A DNA stretch of 26,662 bases from Chara braunii (GCA_003427395.1 BFEA01000165.1:786378-813039), one strand, 5' to 3'; positions 9,791-18,057 are shown, numbered from the stretch's first letter. The notes: generated from the sequence alone by a model not told the origin. Numbers and translations are program-made.

Positions 9791-9885
9791 TTGGACAAGT
9801 TCTCGACTTATATGTGTCATCCTTGCAGAGGAGCCATGCTAATCTTCTCTGTACCGTCCCAATTTTAACGGATGTCCTGAAGGAC
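9791..9885 (-). pseudogene. U6 snRNA retropseudogene, copy 2 (near full length)
   Basis: On the minus strand from 9885: a 5' hairpin GTCCTTCAGGAC, then ACATCCGTTAAAATTGG, an intact ACAGAGAAGATTAGCATGG (ACAGAGA box and AGC triad), CAAGGATGACAC, and GTCCAAAG at the end. This covers essentially all of U6. A Pol III gene should end in a T-run; here the 3' end runs into ten A residues (9779-9788 on the minus strand), as in reverse-transcribed copies. No plant-type upstream element (RTCCCACATCG) or well-placed TATA box is seen. The inner stem-loop has substitutions. It lies about 115 bp downstream of the dehydrogenase exon, probably in an intron, in the same orientation as that gene. Confidence 0.9.
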
Positions 9886-10000
9886 ACGCCTGTTGCACAT
9901 TTAACCTTCTCGATGGAACCGCCAGAGCGGTATATTCCCGTACACTACACAGCAGACGATGCATACACCACAAACCTAAAGATAGGCTCTGCAAAGGCAC

Positions 10001-10100
10001 CTGAATACCAGCATTGTTGACCAATATGTCAATGCCTCCAAAATGCTTCTCTGCTGTAGCAAACACGTTGGCGAAGTCCTCCGTCCTGCACACATCGCAT
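10001..10100 (-). CDS. internal exon of a short-chain dehydrogenase/reductase (15-PGDH-like)
   Basis: Minus strand, 100 nt: one base, then 33 codons reading CDVCRTEDFANVFATAEKHF and GGIDILVNNAGIQ. The NNAG motif and the preceding IDILV strand are a hallmark of NAD(P)-binding short-chain dehydrogenases; the spacing resembles the 15-hydroxyprostaglandin dehydrogenase-like branch. The exon is bounded by a consensus acceptor (CTTGCAG, 10101-10107) and a donor (CAG|GTGCCT, after 10001). The frame is open and has no damage. The N-terminal glycine-rich exon and the YxxxK exon were not found in the window, so this is either a gene with long introns or a gene fragment. The upstream intron ends in a (CT)n tract. 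Confidence 0.8.
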
Positions 10101-10217
<117 letters not shown>

Positions 10218-10726
10218 GATGTCATCAGATTGCTATGTCCTGATCGATTCCAAAAATGTCGGAATGATTTGACCCTCCTTCGGTCAGACAAGTCTTCCTT
10301 AAATTGAAGGAGAAAAAAACAAGAAACTTTTCCTTGAATAGAAAAGAATCTTTAGATGACAAAAATCTTGAAAAGAGATGTCTACGAGATGTAGATAACG
10401 AAAGACGTCTCATCCTCATACCGGGGAAGAGATCAGACTTGATGGATCCAACTCTGATACATGGACATGGAAAGAAACCACTTACAGGCATTTCGGAACT
10501 GGCACCACGAAACTCTATATCACATGGTATCCTACGCCAAATCATGAGCGGAATGCCAAAAACTTTCATGTTTTTTTAGCCCTTACATTCCATAGCGCTC
10601 TGCCCACCATTTTCTGAAATGTTTTTCTTTAGGAGAAGAGAAAATATTAAGAGTACTGGGGCGCCGTCATTCTAGAACATAATCATCTTGGTCATGACAA
10701 TGATTAGTTCCTCCCCAGTGGATTTG
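10218..10726. other. A/T-rich segment, long open frames on both strands, origin unknown
   Basis: A plus frame of 91 codons at 10304-10579 (KEKKTRNFSLNRKESLDD...) lies opposite a minus frame of 114 codons at 10225-10569 (MKVFGIPLMIW...). Neither matches a family I recognise. The composition and Lys/Asn- or Ser/Phe/Leu-rich content would suit an organelle-derived insertion, but this is a guess. Confidence 0.3.
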
Positions 10727-10927
10727 CCACTTAAACCACCAGTACACCCGGGCCTGGAGGCACTGCACGGCGCGCCAAGCTTTTCTGAACCAACAGCATA
10801 CTTTTTTTTCTTTTTCGGCTGGTGGCACCAGCCATTGTGGTCCCAAAGCCCCAACCTAGCAAAACTTCGAAGTTGGCAACTTGCGATTTTCTCCAAGGCT
10901 GGTGCCGTGTACTGGCGTTTTAAGAGG
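10727..10927. mobile_element. ~200-bp MITE-like element, copy A
   Basis: The left end CTTAAACCACCAGTACAC (10730-10747) and the right end GTGTACTGGCGTTTTAAG (10907-10924) are inverted repeats, 16 of 18 bases matching, extending to about 21 bp. There is no coding capacity. A diverged second copy lies at about 25804-25970 with the same left end, a central T-rich run and a GGTG...CAGCCATT...GTCC block. No clear target duplication was found, so the superfamily is unassigned. Confidence 0.65.
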
Positions 10928-11489
10928 ATTTTTATGACCCCATGGGCGGTGGAGCAATGTTGTCCATTTCAATTGCTGTACTTCTTTTTGCATCTCCGGC
11001 TTCTTCCTTCCCTTTCTGCTTCCTTCTCCATCTACTGCGCAATCCGTAAGTTCCCACACCAGCTCTACCATCTCAGCACTCAGGCGACACATCAGCTTTG
11101 ACAAATCGGCAGTTGGATGACATGGTTGCAGTCACAGGTAAGCAGCTGACACGTCTGCAGTACGGTGACACGTACTGCTCACATGGCACCCAACGGGTGA
11201 CACCGTGCTGCTCACATGGTCCAAAAACGTTCTGCATGGTACCCCACGACAATGGTACTCCTTCAGCAAGGTTTCCGCACTGCTCACATGGTACCATACA
11301 TCAGTGTGAAGCTGTGGATATTGTGGATGGGGCTGTGTGCCCTTGTTGTTTGAGGTCATGTGCTTGATGGAGCAAAAGTAGTGTGTGACACATGTCTGGG
11401 TGGTGTTGTGTGTGTGTATGATGTAAGGTAAGAACACTACAGCCATGCAGGGGAGGAAGGGATATCAGTATGGTCCCACTTGTGTACGT
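10928..11489. other. non-coding DNA with repeated TGCTCACATGG motif
   Basis: TGCTCACATGG occurs at about 11177, 11210 and 11281; the first two are part of a 33-bp direct repeat beginning GGTGACAC (11165 and 11197). No gene is seen. A (GT)n-like stretch is at 11404-11418. Confidence 0.55.
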
Positions 11490-11563
11490 CGTGCCATGCC
11501 TGTAGTGGTTAAGAAACTCTGCTCTTGAGGCTGAGGGCACCAGTTTGAATCTGTGCATGCACG
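11490..11563 (+). pseudogene. tRNA-like sequence (tRNA pseudogene or SINE head)
   Basis: 74 nt with an acceptor-like helix (CGTGC[C]AT at the 5' end with ATGCACG at the 3' end, one bulged base), an A-box-like TGTAGTGGTTAAG, a weak anticodon arm around TCTTGAG, and a B-box-like AGTTTGAATCT inside a T-arm (GCAC...GTGC). The AGTGGTTAAG word is typical of Ser/Leu-type D-arms. D-stem pairing is poor and no CCA is present, so it is not a functional tRNA. About 150 bp of unique-looking sequence follows, as in a SINE body, but no second copy is in the window. Confidence 0.42.
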
Positions 11564-11725
11564 GAGGAGGTCCAAGTCTGGAAATAGTACTGACTGTACC
11601 ATGTGATAAGACTTGCAGCACCTTGATTGATTGAGGCAAATCTTGCAATTATGTTCGTCAGTTCTTTTTGGACTACACTGGCCTGTGGACGTGTTAGAAG
11701 CAAGGTTTGCCCCACAAAGGTTACT

Positions 11726-12277
11726 CTAGCGGATGATTGTACGCAGCAGTGGATCGACTAATGCTGTAGCGATGTAGCGGTCGATAAGTTGCTGCGTCCT
11801 TGCGTCCGCCAACTTGATCGTCATCGGGTTTGCCTTCCTCTGAACTTGTGCGCCAAGGCCAGCCCTTTGCATAAAGGCCTGGCTCATGGACGCGCCGCTA
11901 TCCAGCAAAGCGCTGCAGGACGCTTGCCCAACTTGGATGCGGACATTGAGGAGCGGTGCGTTATTGTCATCGTACCGCTGCTTGCGAAACTCGCGGGCCA
12001 CCTTGGTAACATACGCAAGGATGTCCCCCACCACGACTTCGTCATCCGTCAGCGAAGCTGATGGTGCATAGAAGGATAAGTACGTATGAACATGAGCGCA
12101 TAATGCTTCACATTGTGGTCCCGACAAGCAGCCCGTGGTTGGGAGAGGAAGCCATGCAAAATCCTCGGATGTGAGCGGGACCAATACCTCTATGTTGAGC
12201 TCGCGGGCCAAATCCCGTGAAGAACCACTTGAAGACGATAAGTCACCGTTGCCGGACGAAGAAGATGCCGCACACAC
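11726..12277 (-). pseudogene. element 3 protease region, truncated
   Basis: After a Ser/Gly-rich start, the frame reads DFAWLPLPTTGCLSGPQCEA, a linker (DDEVVVGDILAYVTKVAREF, KQRYDDNNAPLL), and then VGQASCSALLDSGAS with the D-S-G catalytic motif of an aspartic protease. The next residues MSQAFMQRAGLGAQV follow too closely, suggesting a few codons are missing after the active site. Homology seems to stop after LIDRYIA, and the frame ends in unrelated sequence at 11726. Confidence 0.75.
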
Positions 12278-12440
12278 GTCTTGTCCTTGAGCATGAGTAC
12301 CCAGCGTAGGAACGAGCCGGGCAGCAGTCCTCGTAAGAATATAGAAGAGGAGGAGTATCGACTTCCGCGTGTGCCTCAGAACGAAGGGCGGTCACCCGTG
12401 AAGTGACCGGTTCCGAAGGCGTCGAGAGTGTCGTCGACTC
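12278..12440 (-). pseudogene. element 3 gag-protease linker in a shifted frame
   Basis: Between the gag frame ending at 12439 and the protease frame, the reading continues as STTLSTPSEPVTSRVTALRS in the frame 12243-12695. This is a Ser/Thr-rich spacer with little conservation. It marks frameshifts on both sides. Confidence 0.45.
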
Positions 12441-13251
12441 ACTCCTTGCGGTGCTCAGTTTCCCGATTGCCTTTGCCTTTCGACCGGCAGCCCACTGTCT
12501 CATGGAGATCGTTGTTGCAGCGAAATTTTGTGTGTGCCTTGTACGCTTGTTCGGAGAGACCGTAGTGGGACCATGGGGCTGGAGCTGTTGCACCAGGTCC
12601 GGGGATAGATGCAGTGTTTGTCTTCGTCTTGCCCCAACCTCGGCCTTTGTCGGGGCGGCCACCATCCTGGGCGGCTGCGAGTTTGTCCCCTTCATTGGCA
12701 GACACGGCCTCGCTAGGTTGGTCGATTGGCATTGCCGCTGCGACCACGACCACTTTCGGTCGATGCTGATCTTTGCTCAGGCCTGCCGCAGACGAACGGT
12801 GGAGGTTCTTGGCCTCCTTGTTCGTGACAATGATCTGCACGGCCTTGTCGAAGAGCTCCGCCGTTGTCGTCAGGGTGTCCTCGACATGAGTCAAGGCGTT
12901 GCCCAACGCCGGACACGACCTCGAGATGAAGTAGTGTTTAACGGCCTTGAAGCCCATTTGCATGTCTCGGACGGATGTCAAGCGTTGGTACTCGGCAATC
13001 CAGTCAACACTCGGCAGTGTGCCTTGTTCGAAGGTCATTAGCTTGTCCATTGCCTTGATATCCAACGGCTCTACTTGGAACCGCTTATGCCACGCCGCCC
13101 TTAGATCATCCCAGTTGATCTTGGTGTGCAAGTCGGCAACTACCACTCCGTACTTGGACAAGAGATTGTCCAACCATGCTAGGCACGCGCCCCCCGACCG
13201 GGAGTATAAGTACTCGTGATGCTTGTGTTCGCTGACGTGGTGGAGCTGCAA
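12439..13251 (-). pseudogene. element 3 gag capsid (main block)
   Basis: A 270-codon open frame, the longest in the window. It has LDNLLSKYGVVVADLHTKIN, WDDLRAAWHKRFQVEPLDIK, MTFEQGTLPSVDWIAEYQRL and GFKAVKHYFISRSCPALGNA, the helical Retrotrans_gag-type capsid with its W-x-x-L/F pattern. Toward the C-terminus HYGLSEQAYKAHTKFRCNND and HETVGCRSKGKG occupy the zinc-knuckle position, but cysteine and histidine spacing is incomplete, so RNA binding is probably lost. Confidence 0.82.
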
Positions 13252-13944
13252 CTTGAGCTTGAACTTGCGGAACCATGGAATCGGGTTCGTCTTCGTCGAG
13301 TCGCGAAGATCTCATGCCCATCGAACTTTGGAGTTGTCTCGTGCAGTTCTGATCTCGAGTGTGTGGCCACAGTACAGATCCGTTGCTCCAACTGTTGCGT
13401 TGTGGTTTGCTGTAACTGCACGCCGTCCTTGAGGGATCCGACGTCAATCTCCAATGCCTCGAGGCGATCGGAGGTGTTGGAGGAGCTGGCATCGGGGGCA
13501 GCGACGGGTCGTTGCTCCAACTGCTGGAGGCGGCTGCTAACTTGAGCCAACGCATCGTCGAGGTTGTGGATATCCTCCTATATCCTCTTGCTGTGTAATG
13601 CATGTTGCCAAGAGATCCGTGAGATGGGAGAGGAGTAGAGCGTTCTTGTTTTCACTCTCTTCAATCTTACCATTCTCGGCCTCGGCCCACCAGTCCGCTG
13701 CCATTGTGAGCAAAGCTCGCTCTCCGCTGATTATCTTCTCGCGTCGTTGAATTCGTTCTTCATCGACTGCCTTTGTTGCTGCTTCGTCTTGCTGGCGCTG
13801 CTGTTCGATTGCCAACAGACGTGCCTTCTCGGCATCCTCCGCCGTCTTCTTTGTTGCGGCTGCTACTGCATCCAACCGTTACTTGGCTTCGGTAATCAGA
13901 AAAAGCATCCGGTCCTGATACGCCTCATCCGTTTCCTCGGACAT
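13179..13944 (-). pseudogene. element 3 gag N-terminus, with a stop and a frameshift
   Basis: A likely start ATG at 13942-13944 opens MSEETDEAYQDRMLFLITEA, then an in-frame TAA at 13879-13881 interrupts. The frame continues as LDAVAAATKKTAEDAEKARL, a coiled-coil-like Ala/Lys/Glu/Gln-rich segment, to about 13590. A short local duplication around 13565-13590 (GGATAT repeated on the minus strand) shifts the frame. The protein then runs as MAQVSSRLQQLEQRPVAA and LEALEIDVGSLKDGVQ to TTPKFDGHEIFATR, another coiled-coil-like stretch before the capsid. The TAA needs only one C-to-T change from a Gln codon. Confidence 0.72.
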
Positions 13945-14841
13945 CTAGTCCATGACGGCTGGTTGCGAGCGCGTGAGCATAGACCAGGCTGGGGGTCTGC
14001 TGACGTGGCCTGCTGACGTGGTCTGCTAACGTGGTCTGCTGACATGGCCTGCCGACGTGGTCTGCTGATGTGGCCTGCTGACGTGGTCTGCTGACGTGGC
14101 AACTTACCAATGTCGCCACAGGAGGTACCCGAAGACTGATAGAGAAGATAAGACCAGATGGGGCAACAACGTAGGTGGGGAGGGGTGGGTGGGATAAATC
14201 GCCCAGATAAGGAGCCACTACTCAAAAAAGAAAAGTTTGAACTTTGCAAAAATTTCGAGAAAAAGAAAAAAATACTCATTTGCAAGTTCGGTAGGCCTCC
14301 CAATTCCCCCTGGAGTGCGAAATTACGAATGAGAAAAAATTCAAACTTTCAGACTGCAAAGGATCATCCGATAAAAGAATCCCGGAAATAAAGTACAAAA
14401 AAATATTCGGAATTACTCAAATGAGAGTACGCGCAGTTTGGAGAATGATAACTGCAAGAGGGATTTCCCGTACCGTTTTCAAATCTCAAAAAATGAATTT
14501 CGAGAATGACAGAAAAAGAAATATTCCGGATTTCCAAATAACGGGAAAACGGAAAATAAAATTTTCAAAAAAAAAAATATTCCGGATTTCCAACAACGAA
14601 ATTTTGAATTTTCAAAAGAAAAACGAAAATGGAAATTTCAGGTGTTGCGCGATTGCGATTTTCCACAACAGAAATAGCGGGAAAACAAAATCCAAGAAAA
14701 AAAAAAAACCGATTTTTGGCAGTGAGGTCAAAATCGTGATTTTGGGGGCTAACTAGTGTGCTCTAATCAATCAATCAAGACTAATCAGCTACTTAGTCCC
14801 CACACACGTGTCAGATCAGGTTGTCCTGATTCACGTGCGGT
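13945..14841 (-). other. element 3 leader (A/T-rich, with a tandem array)
   Basis: About 0.9 kb between primer-binding site and gag start. 14220-14750 is A-rich on the plus strand, with two copies of AATATTCCGGATTTCCAA (about 14520 and 14576) and several TTTCGAG/TTTTGAA words. The 13-bp array lies at 13997-14100. No coding frame is supported. Confidence 0.6.
13997..14100. repeat. 8 x 13-bp tandem array carrying TGACGTGG
   Basis: Eight exact 13-bp units of CTGCTGACGTGGY. Units 1, 2, 7 and 8 carry TGACGTGG intact; units 3-6 each differ by one transition (TAACGTGG, TGACATGG, CGACGTGG, TGATGTGG). TGACGTGG/CCACGTCA contains an ACGT core bound by many plant bZIP factors. The array lies ~50 bp upstream of the gag start and downstream of the primer-binding site. 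Confidence 0.92.
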
Positions 14842-14853
14842 GTTCCGATACCA
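14842..14853 (-). other. primer-binding site of element 3
   Basis: TGGTATCGGAAC on the minus strand, two bases after the LTR end. It agrees with the initiator Met-tRNA complement at eight leading positions (TGGTATC-G) and differs afterwards, so it is a mutated or variant site. Its place right next to an LTR with perfect inverted ends supports the call. Confidence 0.75.
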
Positions 14854-15556
14854 ACTGTTACATGCCCAGTTGGGTGATGTACATAACTAATCGAGGATCC
14901 GCAATGTGATGAAAAGGACTGAATGGACAATGCAGTGCTAGTGAAATCTCAACAAGCAATGTACATCCTGATACATACAAAAATGGTGCTTTATAACGTC
15001 GGGGAAGACTTAGATACAAGTCTTGACCTGACCGGGACTGACCTCCCTCACGTAGTACAAGACAGCGCAGCAGAATGCTAGAATACCAATGACGAGCCCA
15101 ATCAATGTTGCAATGCAGACTAAACATACATCATCTTCATCACAAGAAGCGAAGGAGGCCTAGCGCTACACACAGGAAGAATGCGCCAGGTCCTGATCAT
15201 GGACAGACGGAGAGGAGGGGAACATATGAAGCAGAGGAGGGGGGAGATGGGAAAGTCGTCAACACCAAGTCTTCGTTGCAAGTCCCAAATAATCCCTCGT
15301 CAAAATGTCTGAAGCCCAACATCGAGTCTGGATCCCAATGTCACCAAGCTCTCTCTCTCTCGTGGTCTGCTGATGCAGTAAGTCAGATAGCGAGAGGGTG
15401 AGAGGGAGATGGCGGACTGAGAAGAGGAAGAAGAAGAACTCTCTATCTCTCTCTTACGTGCCAGGTACTAACCTGTGAAGTTGGCGCTATGCTGCAAGTA
15501 CCTCGAAGATGAAGCTGGAGCTATGGCGCTGCAGGTAAGTCTCTCTAGCCTCCGCC

Positions 15557-15558
<2 letters not shown>

Positions 15559-15588
<30 letters not shown>
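15559..15588. repeat. (CT)n microsatellite in the element 3 LTR
   Basis: About 30 bp of CT on the plus strand, (GA)n in element orientation, ~235 bp downstream of the TATA box. Confidence 0.9.
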
Positions 15589-15591
<3 letters not shown>

Positions 15592-15693
15592 GCGCTGAAA
15601 ACTATTGCTAACGCTGCTAGCGCCCAGCGCTGAAGACTACTGCTAATGCTACTAGCACCCAGCGCCGAAGACAATTGCTAGCGCTACTACTAC
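15589..15693. repeat. 3 x 35-bp tandem repeat in the element 3 LTR
   Basis: Units start CCAGCGCTGAA/CCAGCGCCGAA at 15589, 15624 and 15659 and share GAAGACTACTGCTAAYGCTRCTAGC-type sequence. Rich in AGCGCT palindromes. Confidence 0.85.
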
Positions 15694-15817
15694 TCCTACA
15701 GCGCTCCTCCAGAGTGCTGCTGCCGAATCCTGAAGACTACCTCCTACCTCCTTAACTGCACGTGAAGTTTCTGGGAAGTACCTAGGGACTACCTGCAGCC
15801 TGCAGGGCGGGCCAATC

Positions 15818-15824
15818 CTATATA
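15818..15824 (-). promoter_or_regulatory. TATA box of the element 3 LTR
   Basis: CACTATATAGGATTGG on the minus strand. It lies ~415 bp from the LTR start, a sensible U3 length, and is the best TATA match in the LTR. Confidence 0.6.
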
Positions 15825-15911
15825 GTGCTGGCCCATCCAGGAGGCTGCTCTTGCCAGTGNCGAAACGTGCCAGACCCTGGCGTTGAAGCTCAACCAGGGG
15901 TTGTCTTGAAA

Positions 15912-16211
15912 ACAGGCCCAGAATGGCCTGTGCTAAAACCCTGGTTTGGTGCCTGAGTTTCAGGGCAGGTCGAACTCATGAGGGCCTGAAAATGGCCCTC
16001 AATTTCAGGCTGAAAAGACTCGGAGCCGGAAAGGCCCTGATTTAGGTTGAAACGACACAAGGACTGTAGGCCCTTGTTTTCAGGCTGAAAACAACACGGG
16101 GCCTGTAGGCCCTTGTTTTCAAGCTTTCAGGCTGAAAACAACACGGAGCCTGTAGGCCCTTGTTTTCAGGCTTTCATGCTGAAAACAACACGGGCCTGAA
16201 AATGGCCCGTG
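15912..16211. repeat. hairpin cluster in the element 3 U3
   Basis: Three simple hairpins at 15912-15931 (7-bp stem), 15979-16001 (8 bp, loop TGAAAAT) and 16189-16211 (8 bp, loop TGAAAAT) lie around a 47-bp tandem repeat. Stems share the GGCC-centred core while their outer pairs differ on both arms. Confidence 0.88.
16045..16188. repeat. 47-bp tandem repeat, each unit palindromic
   Basis: Units begin GGCTGAAAACAACACGG at 16083 and 16130, with a diverged copy before (16045) and a partial copy after (16177). Each unit carries GAAAACAA and TTGTTTTC arms around an inner GGGCCTGTAGGCCC, so each can fold on itself. Confidence 0.9.
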
Positions 16212-16239
16212 CAGCATGTTGCAGGCGCAGCATGTAACA

Positions 16240-16375
16240 CACACGAGGAGGTCCCGGAGATTGGAGTTTTTATCTTCAAACAATTTCATACACAGACTCC
16301 TCAGCGACTGACACATCTTTCAATCCTCAAGTTGTGTGTATGCGGATGTTTTCAAGGCACCTTAAGTATAGTGTT
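16240..16375. other. short spacer between elements 3 and 2
   Basis: 136 bp of unassigned sequence between the outer edge of the element 3 LTR and the probable left edge of element 2. Nothing recognised. Confidence 0.5.
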
Positions 16376-16820
16376 TGCGAGGATTGAGCCGTCGCGGTGG
16401 CCTTTTGACCTCGGCACCCGACCGCCATGGGGCTCCAGCAAGCCTCATGCCCGCCCTTAAGTGAAGGCGGGCCTACATTTTGACATGAGGCCTAATTTTT
16501 GTCTTTTCTGCAAGGTGGGGAGCCAAAAAGTTTCCACGCGCTAGTTGCTTACAAGTCCACGCCATTGTCAGCACAACATTGGCTCACCCAGCATGCAACG
16601 AGGCCAGAGGCTCTCGTCCAATGGAAATCCACGCAGCGACTTGGCAAGTGGCCCGTGAGCCAATGAGAATGCAGCGAGTGATAGCAGCCATGGCACACAG
16701 TTGGGCAGCTTAACTGCTGCGGGCCCAGGCCACAGTCTAGATGGGCCTGGGCGCAAACACTTTCGCCCAACGTCAAGCTACTGGCCACACACTTGCCAGG
16801 CCCAAGGCTCCCGCGAGCAC
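16376..16820 (+). repeat. 5' LTR remnant of element 2
   Basis: Diverged from 20156-20585 but alignable: TGCGAGGATTGAGCC with TGCAAGGATCTGGGCC, TTAAGTGAAGG with TAAGTGAAGG, GCACACAGTTGGGCAGCTTAACTG with GCACAGTTGGAGTGGCCTAACTG, and GCCCAACGTCAAGCTACTGG with GCCCAACGTGAAGCTACTGG. Similarity stops at GAGCAC (16815-16820), where protease coding begins. Confidence 0.65.
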
Positions 16821-17170
16821 TAGGGGTGAGCATTTTGTAGTAAACGTCAATGTAGGTGGACAGAGGGTTGGTGCCTTCGCAAACATATGCTCTACTAGGA
16901 ATTTCATCAGCCATGCTTATGCGGAGAGTCTGCGCTTACGGGACCGAGTGCCACGGCTTAGTCGAATTGTAGCATTACCGGCAGCGCATGGTTGTGCAGG
17001 ATCATGTCAAGGACGTAGTTTGCAATTTCTCCGATGAAGGAATTACACGATTCTGTTCTTGGTTAGCGATGACTTTCGTTCGATATGTTGTTAGGTATGT
17101 ACTACCTGGGGGTCGCTAAGCCCCAATTTGACTGTGACCGTAAACTAGTTAAGTATATGTTGTCGGATGG
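16821..17170 (+). pseudogene. element 2 protease (degraded)
   Basis: Begins in the frame 16741-17037 with FVVNVNVGGQRVGAFANICS and TRNFISHAYAESLRLRD, a retropepsin in which the catalytic D-T/S-G is replaced by N-I-C. The end of the fold follows in another frame at about 17085-17160 with MLLGMYYLGVAKPQFDCDRK. The first ~26 codons of the upstream frame lie in LTR sequence and are not ancestral protein. Confidence 0.6.
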
Positions 17171-17439
17171 AAGAATAGTACTTGTGGACTTGTGGAGTCT
17201 TGCAGCTGCATGTGTGCGCAGTCGTTCTATAATGTTTATAAACAGAACCGAGAGGAGGGTATGTATTTAGTCTTTGTCTCTGAGAAAGGGAGGGCCATAA
17301 AAACACCCCCAAAGATAGAACAAGTCGCTCGTTATCCATACCATTTAGATAGAACAAGTTGTCGCTCGTTATCCATACCATTTTCAAAAACCTACAAGTG
17401 TGGCTATCCACGGGATTAGAGATCGTCCCAGGTAGCAAG

Positions 17440-18057
17440 GTGCCTGAAGGACATATCTACAAGATCTCATGCGAAGTCGGATGAGGTCCGCAACCAACTA
17501 AAAGAGTAAACGGAAAAGAGATTGATCCAGCCTCGTACGTCTCCCTACGGTGTGTCTGTATTGTTCGTTCTTAAGAAAAGGGGGGCCGCTAAGGATGCGC
17601 ACTGACTATAGAGGCCGCAATGCCATCACCATTAAGAATGCAGAGCCTCTACCCGCATCCACGACCTATTGGATTGAGTTCAGGGATGTAGGTACTTCAC
17701 AAAGATAGATCTGAAGTCTGGGTACCACCAAATTGCCATTAATCCTAAGGATCATCACATAACCTTTTTCAAACCCGATACGGTCTGTACGAGCTTGTGG
17801 TGATGCCTTTCAGCTTATGCAATGCACCAGGTATATTCCAGCACGCCATGAATGAAATAATTCATTATTACTTCGGCAAGTTTATCATCGTATACCTCGA
17901 CAACATTCTTATCTCTAGTAAGATTGTTGAGGAGCATGCGAAGCACATGGACTTGGTACTCGGTCTCTTTTATCAGCACCAGTGCAAGATCAACTTGGAA
18001 AAATGTGAGTTTGGTCGCACCAAGATCTGGTATCCGGTAATGAAATTCCGGTAGACG
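17440..18057 (+). pseudogene. element 2 reverse transcriptase (degraded)
   Basis: Parts are spread over three frames. From 17440 the upstream linker is readable (VPEGHIYKIS), then MRTDYRGRNAITIKNAEPLP (about 17595-17650), a fingers/palm stretch near 17700-17760, and the frame 17797-18054 with LVVMPFSLCNAPGIFQHAMN, VYLDNILISSKIVEEHAKHM and INLEKCEFGRTK. The active-site motif reads YLDN at 17893-17904, the same change as in element 1. Several stops and frameshifts. Confidence 0.82.

Larger units (their letters stand above)
11740..16239 (-). mobile_element. element 3: gypsy-type retrotransposon truncated in the protease
   Basis: Minus-strand order is 5' LTR 16239-14856, primer-binding site 14853-14842, leader 14841-13945, gag from 13944, and the start of a retropepsin ending about 11760-11740. 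The RT, RNase H, integrase and 3' LTR are absent, so the element is truncated on its 3' side. Gag has a stop and two frameshifts. Gag-protease of this type differs from element 1, so this is a separate family. Confidence 0.85.
14856..16239 (-). repeat. 5' LTR of element 3
   Basis: A 1384-bp LTR whose ends are perfect 9-bp inverted repeats, TGTTACATG at 14856-14864 and CATGTAACA at 16231-16239. In element orientation U3 runs from 16239 to about 15800 and contains a hairpin-rich repeat block (15912-16211). A TATA box follows at 15818-15824; then come a 3 x 35-bp array and a (GA)n tract. Only one LTR is present because the 3' half of the element is gone. The N at 15860 lies in U3. Confidence 0.85.

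Noticed and set aside
9791-9885. Functional U6 gene
   Set aside because: No terminator T-run, an A-rich tail instead, and no recognisable upstream promoter elements.
12403-13041. 212-codon plus-strand frame
   Set aside because: It is the antisense shadow of the element 3 gag frame, which has clear capsid motifs.
13997-14100. CRISPR-like array
   Set aside because: The units abut without spacers, lie in a eukaryotic retroelement and have no cas genes nearby.
16549-16914. 121-codon minus-strand frame
   Set aside because: It runs antisense through the 5' LTR remnant and protease of element 2.
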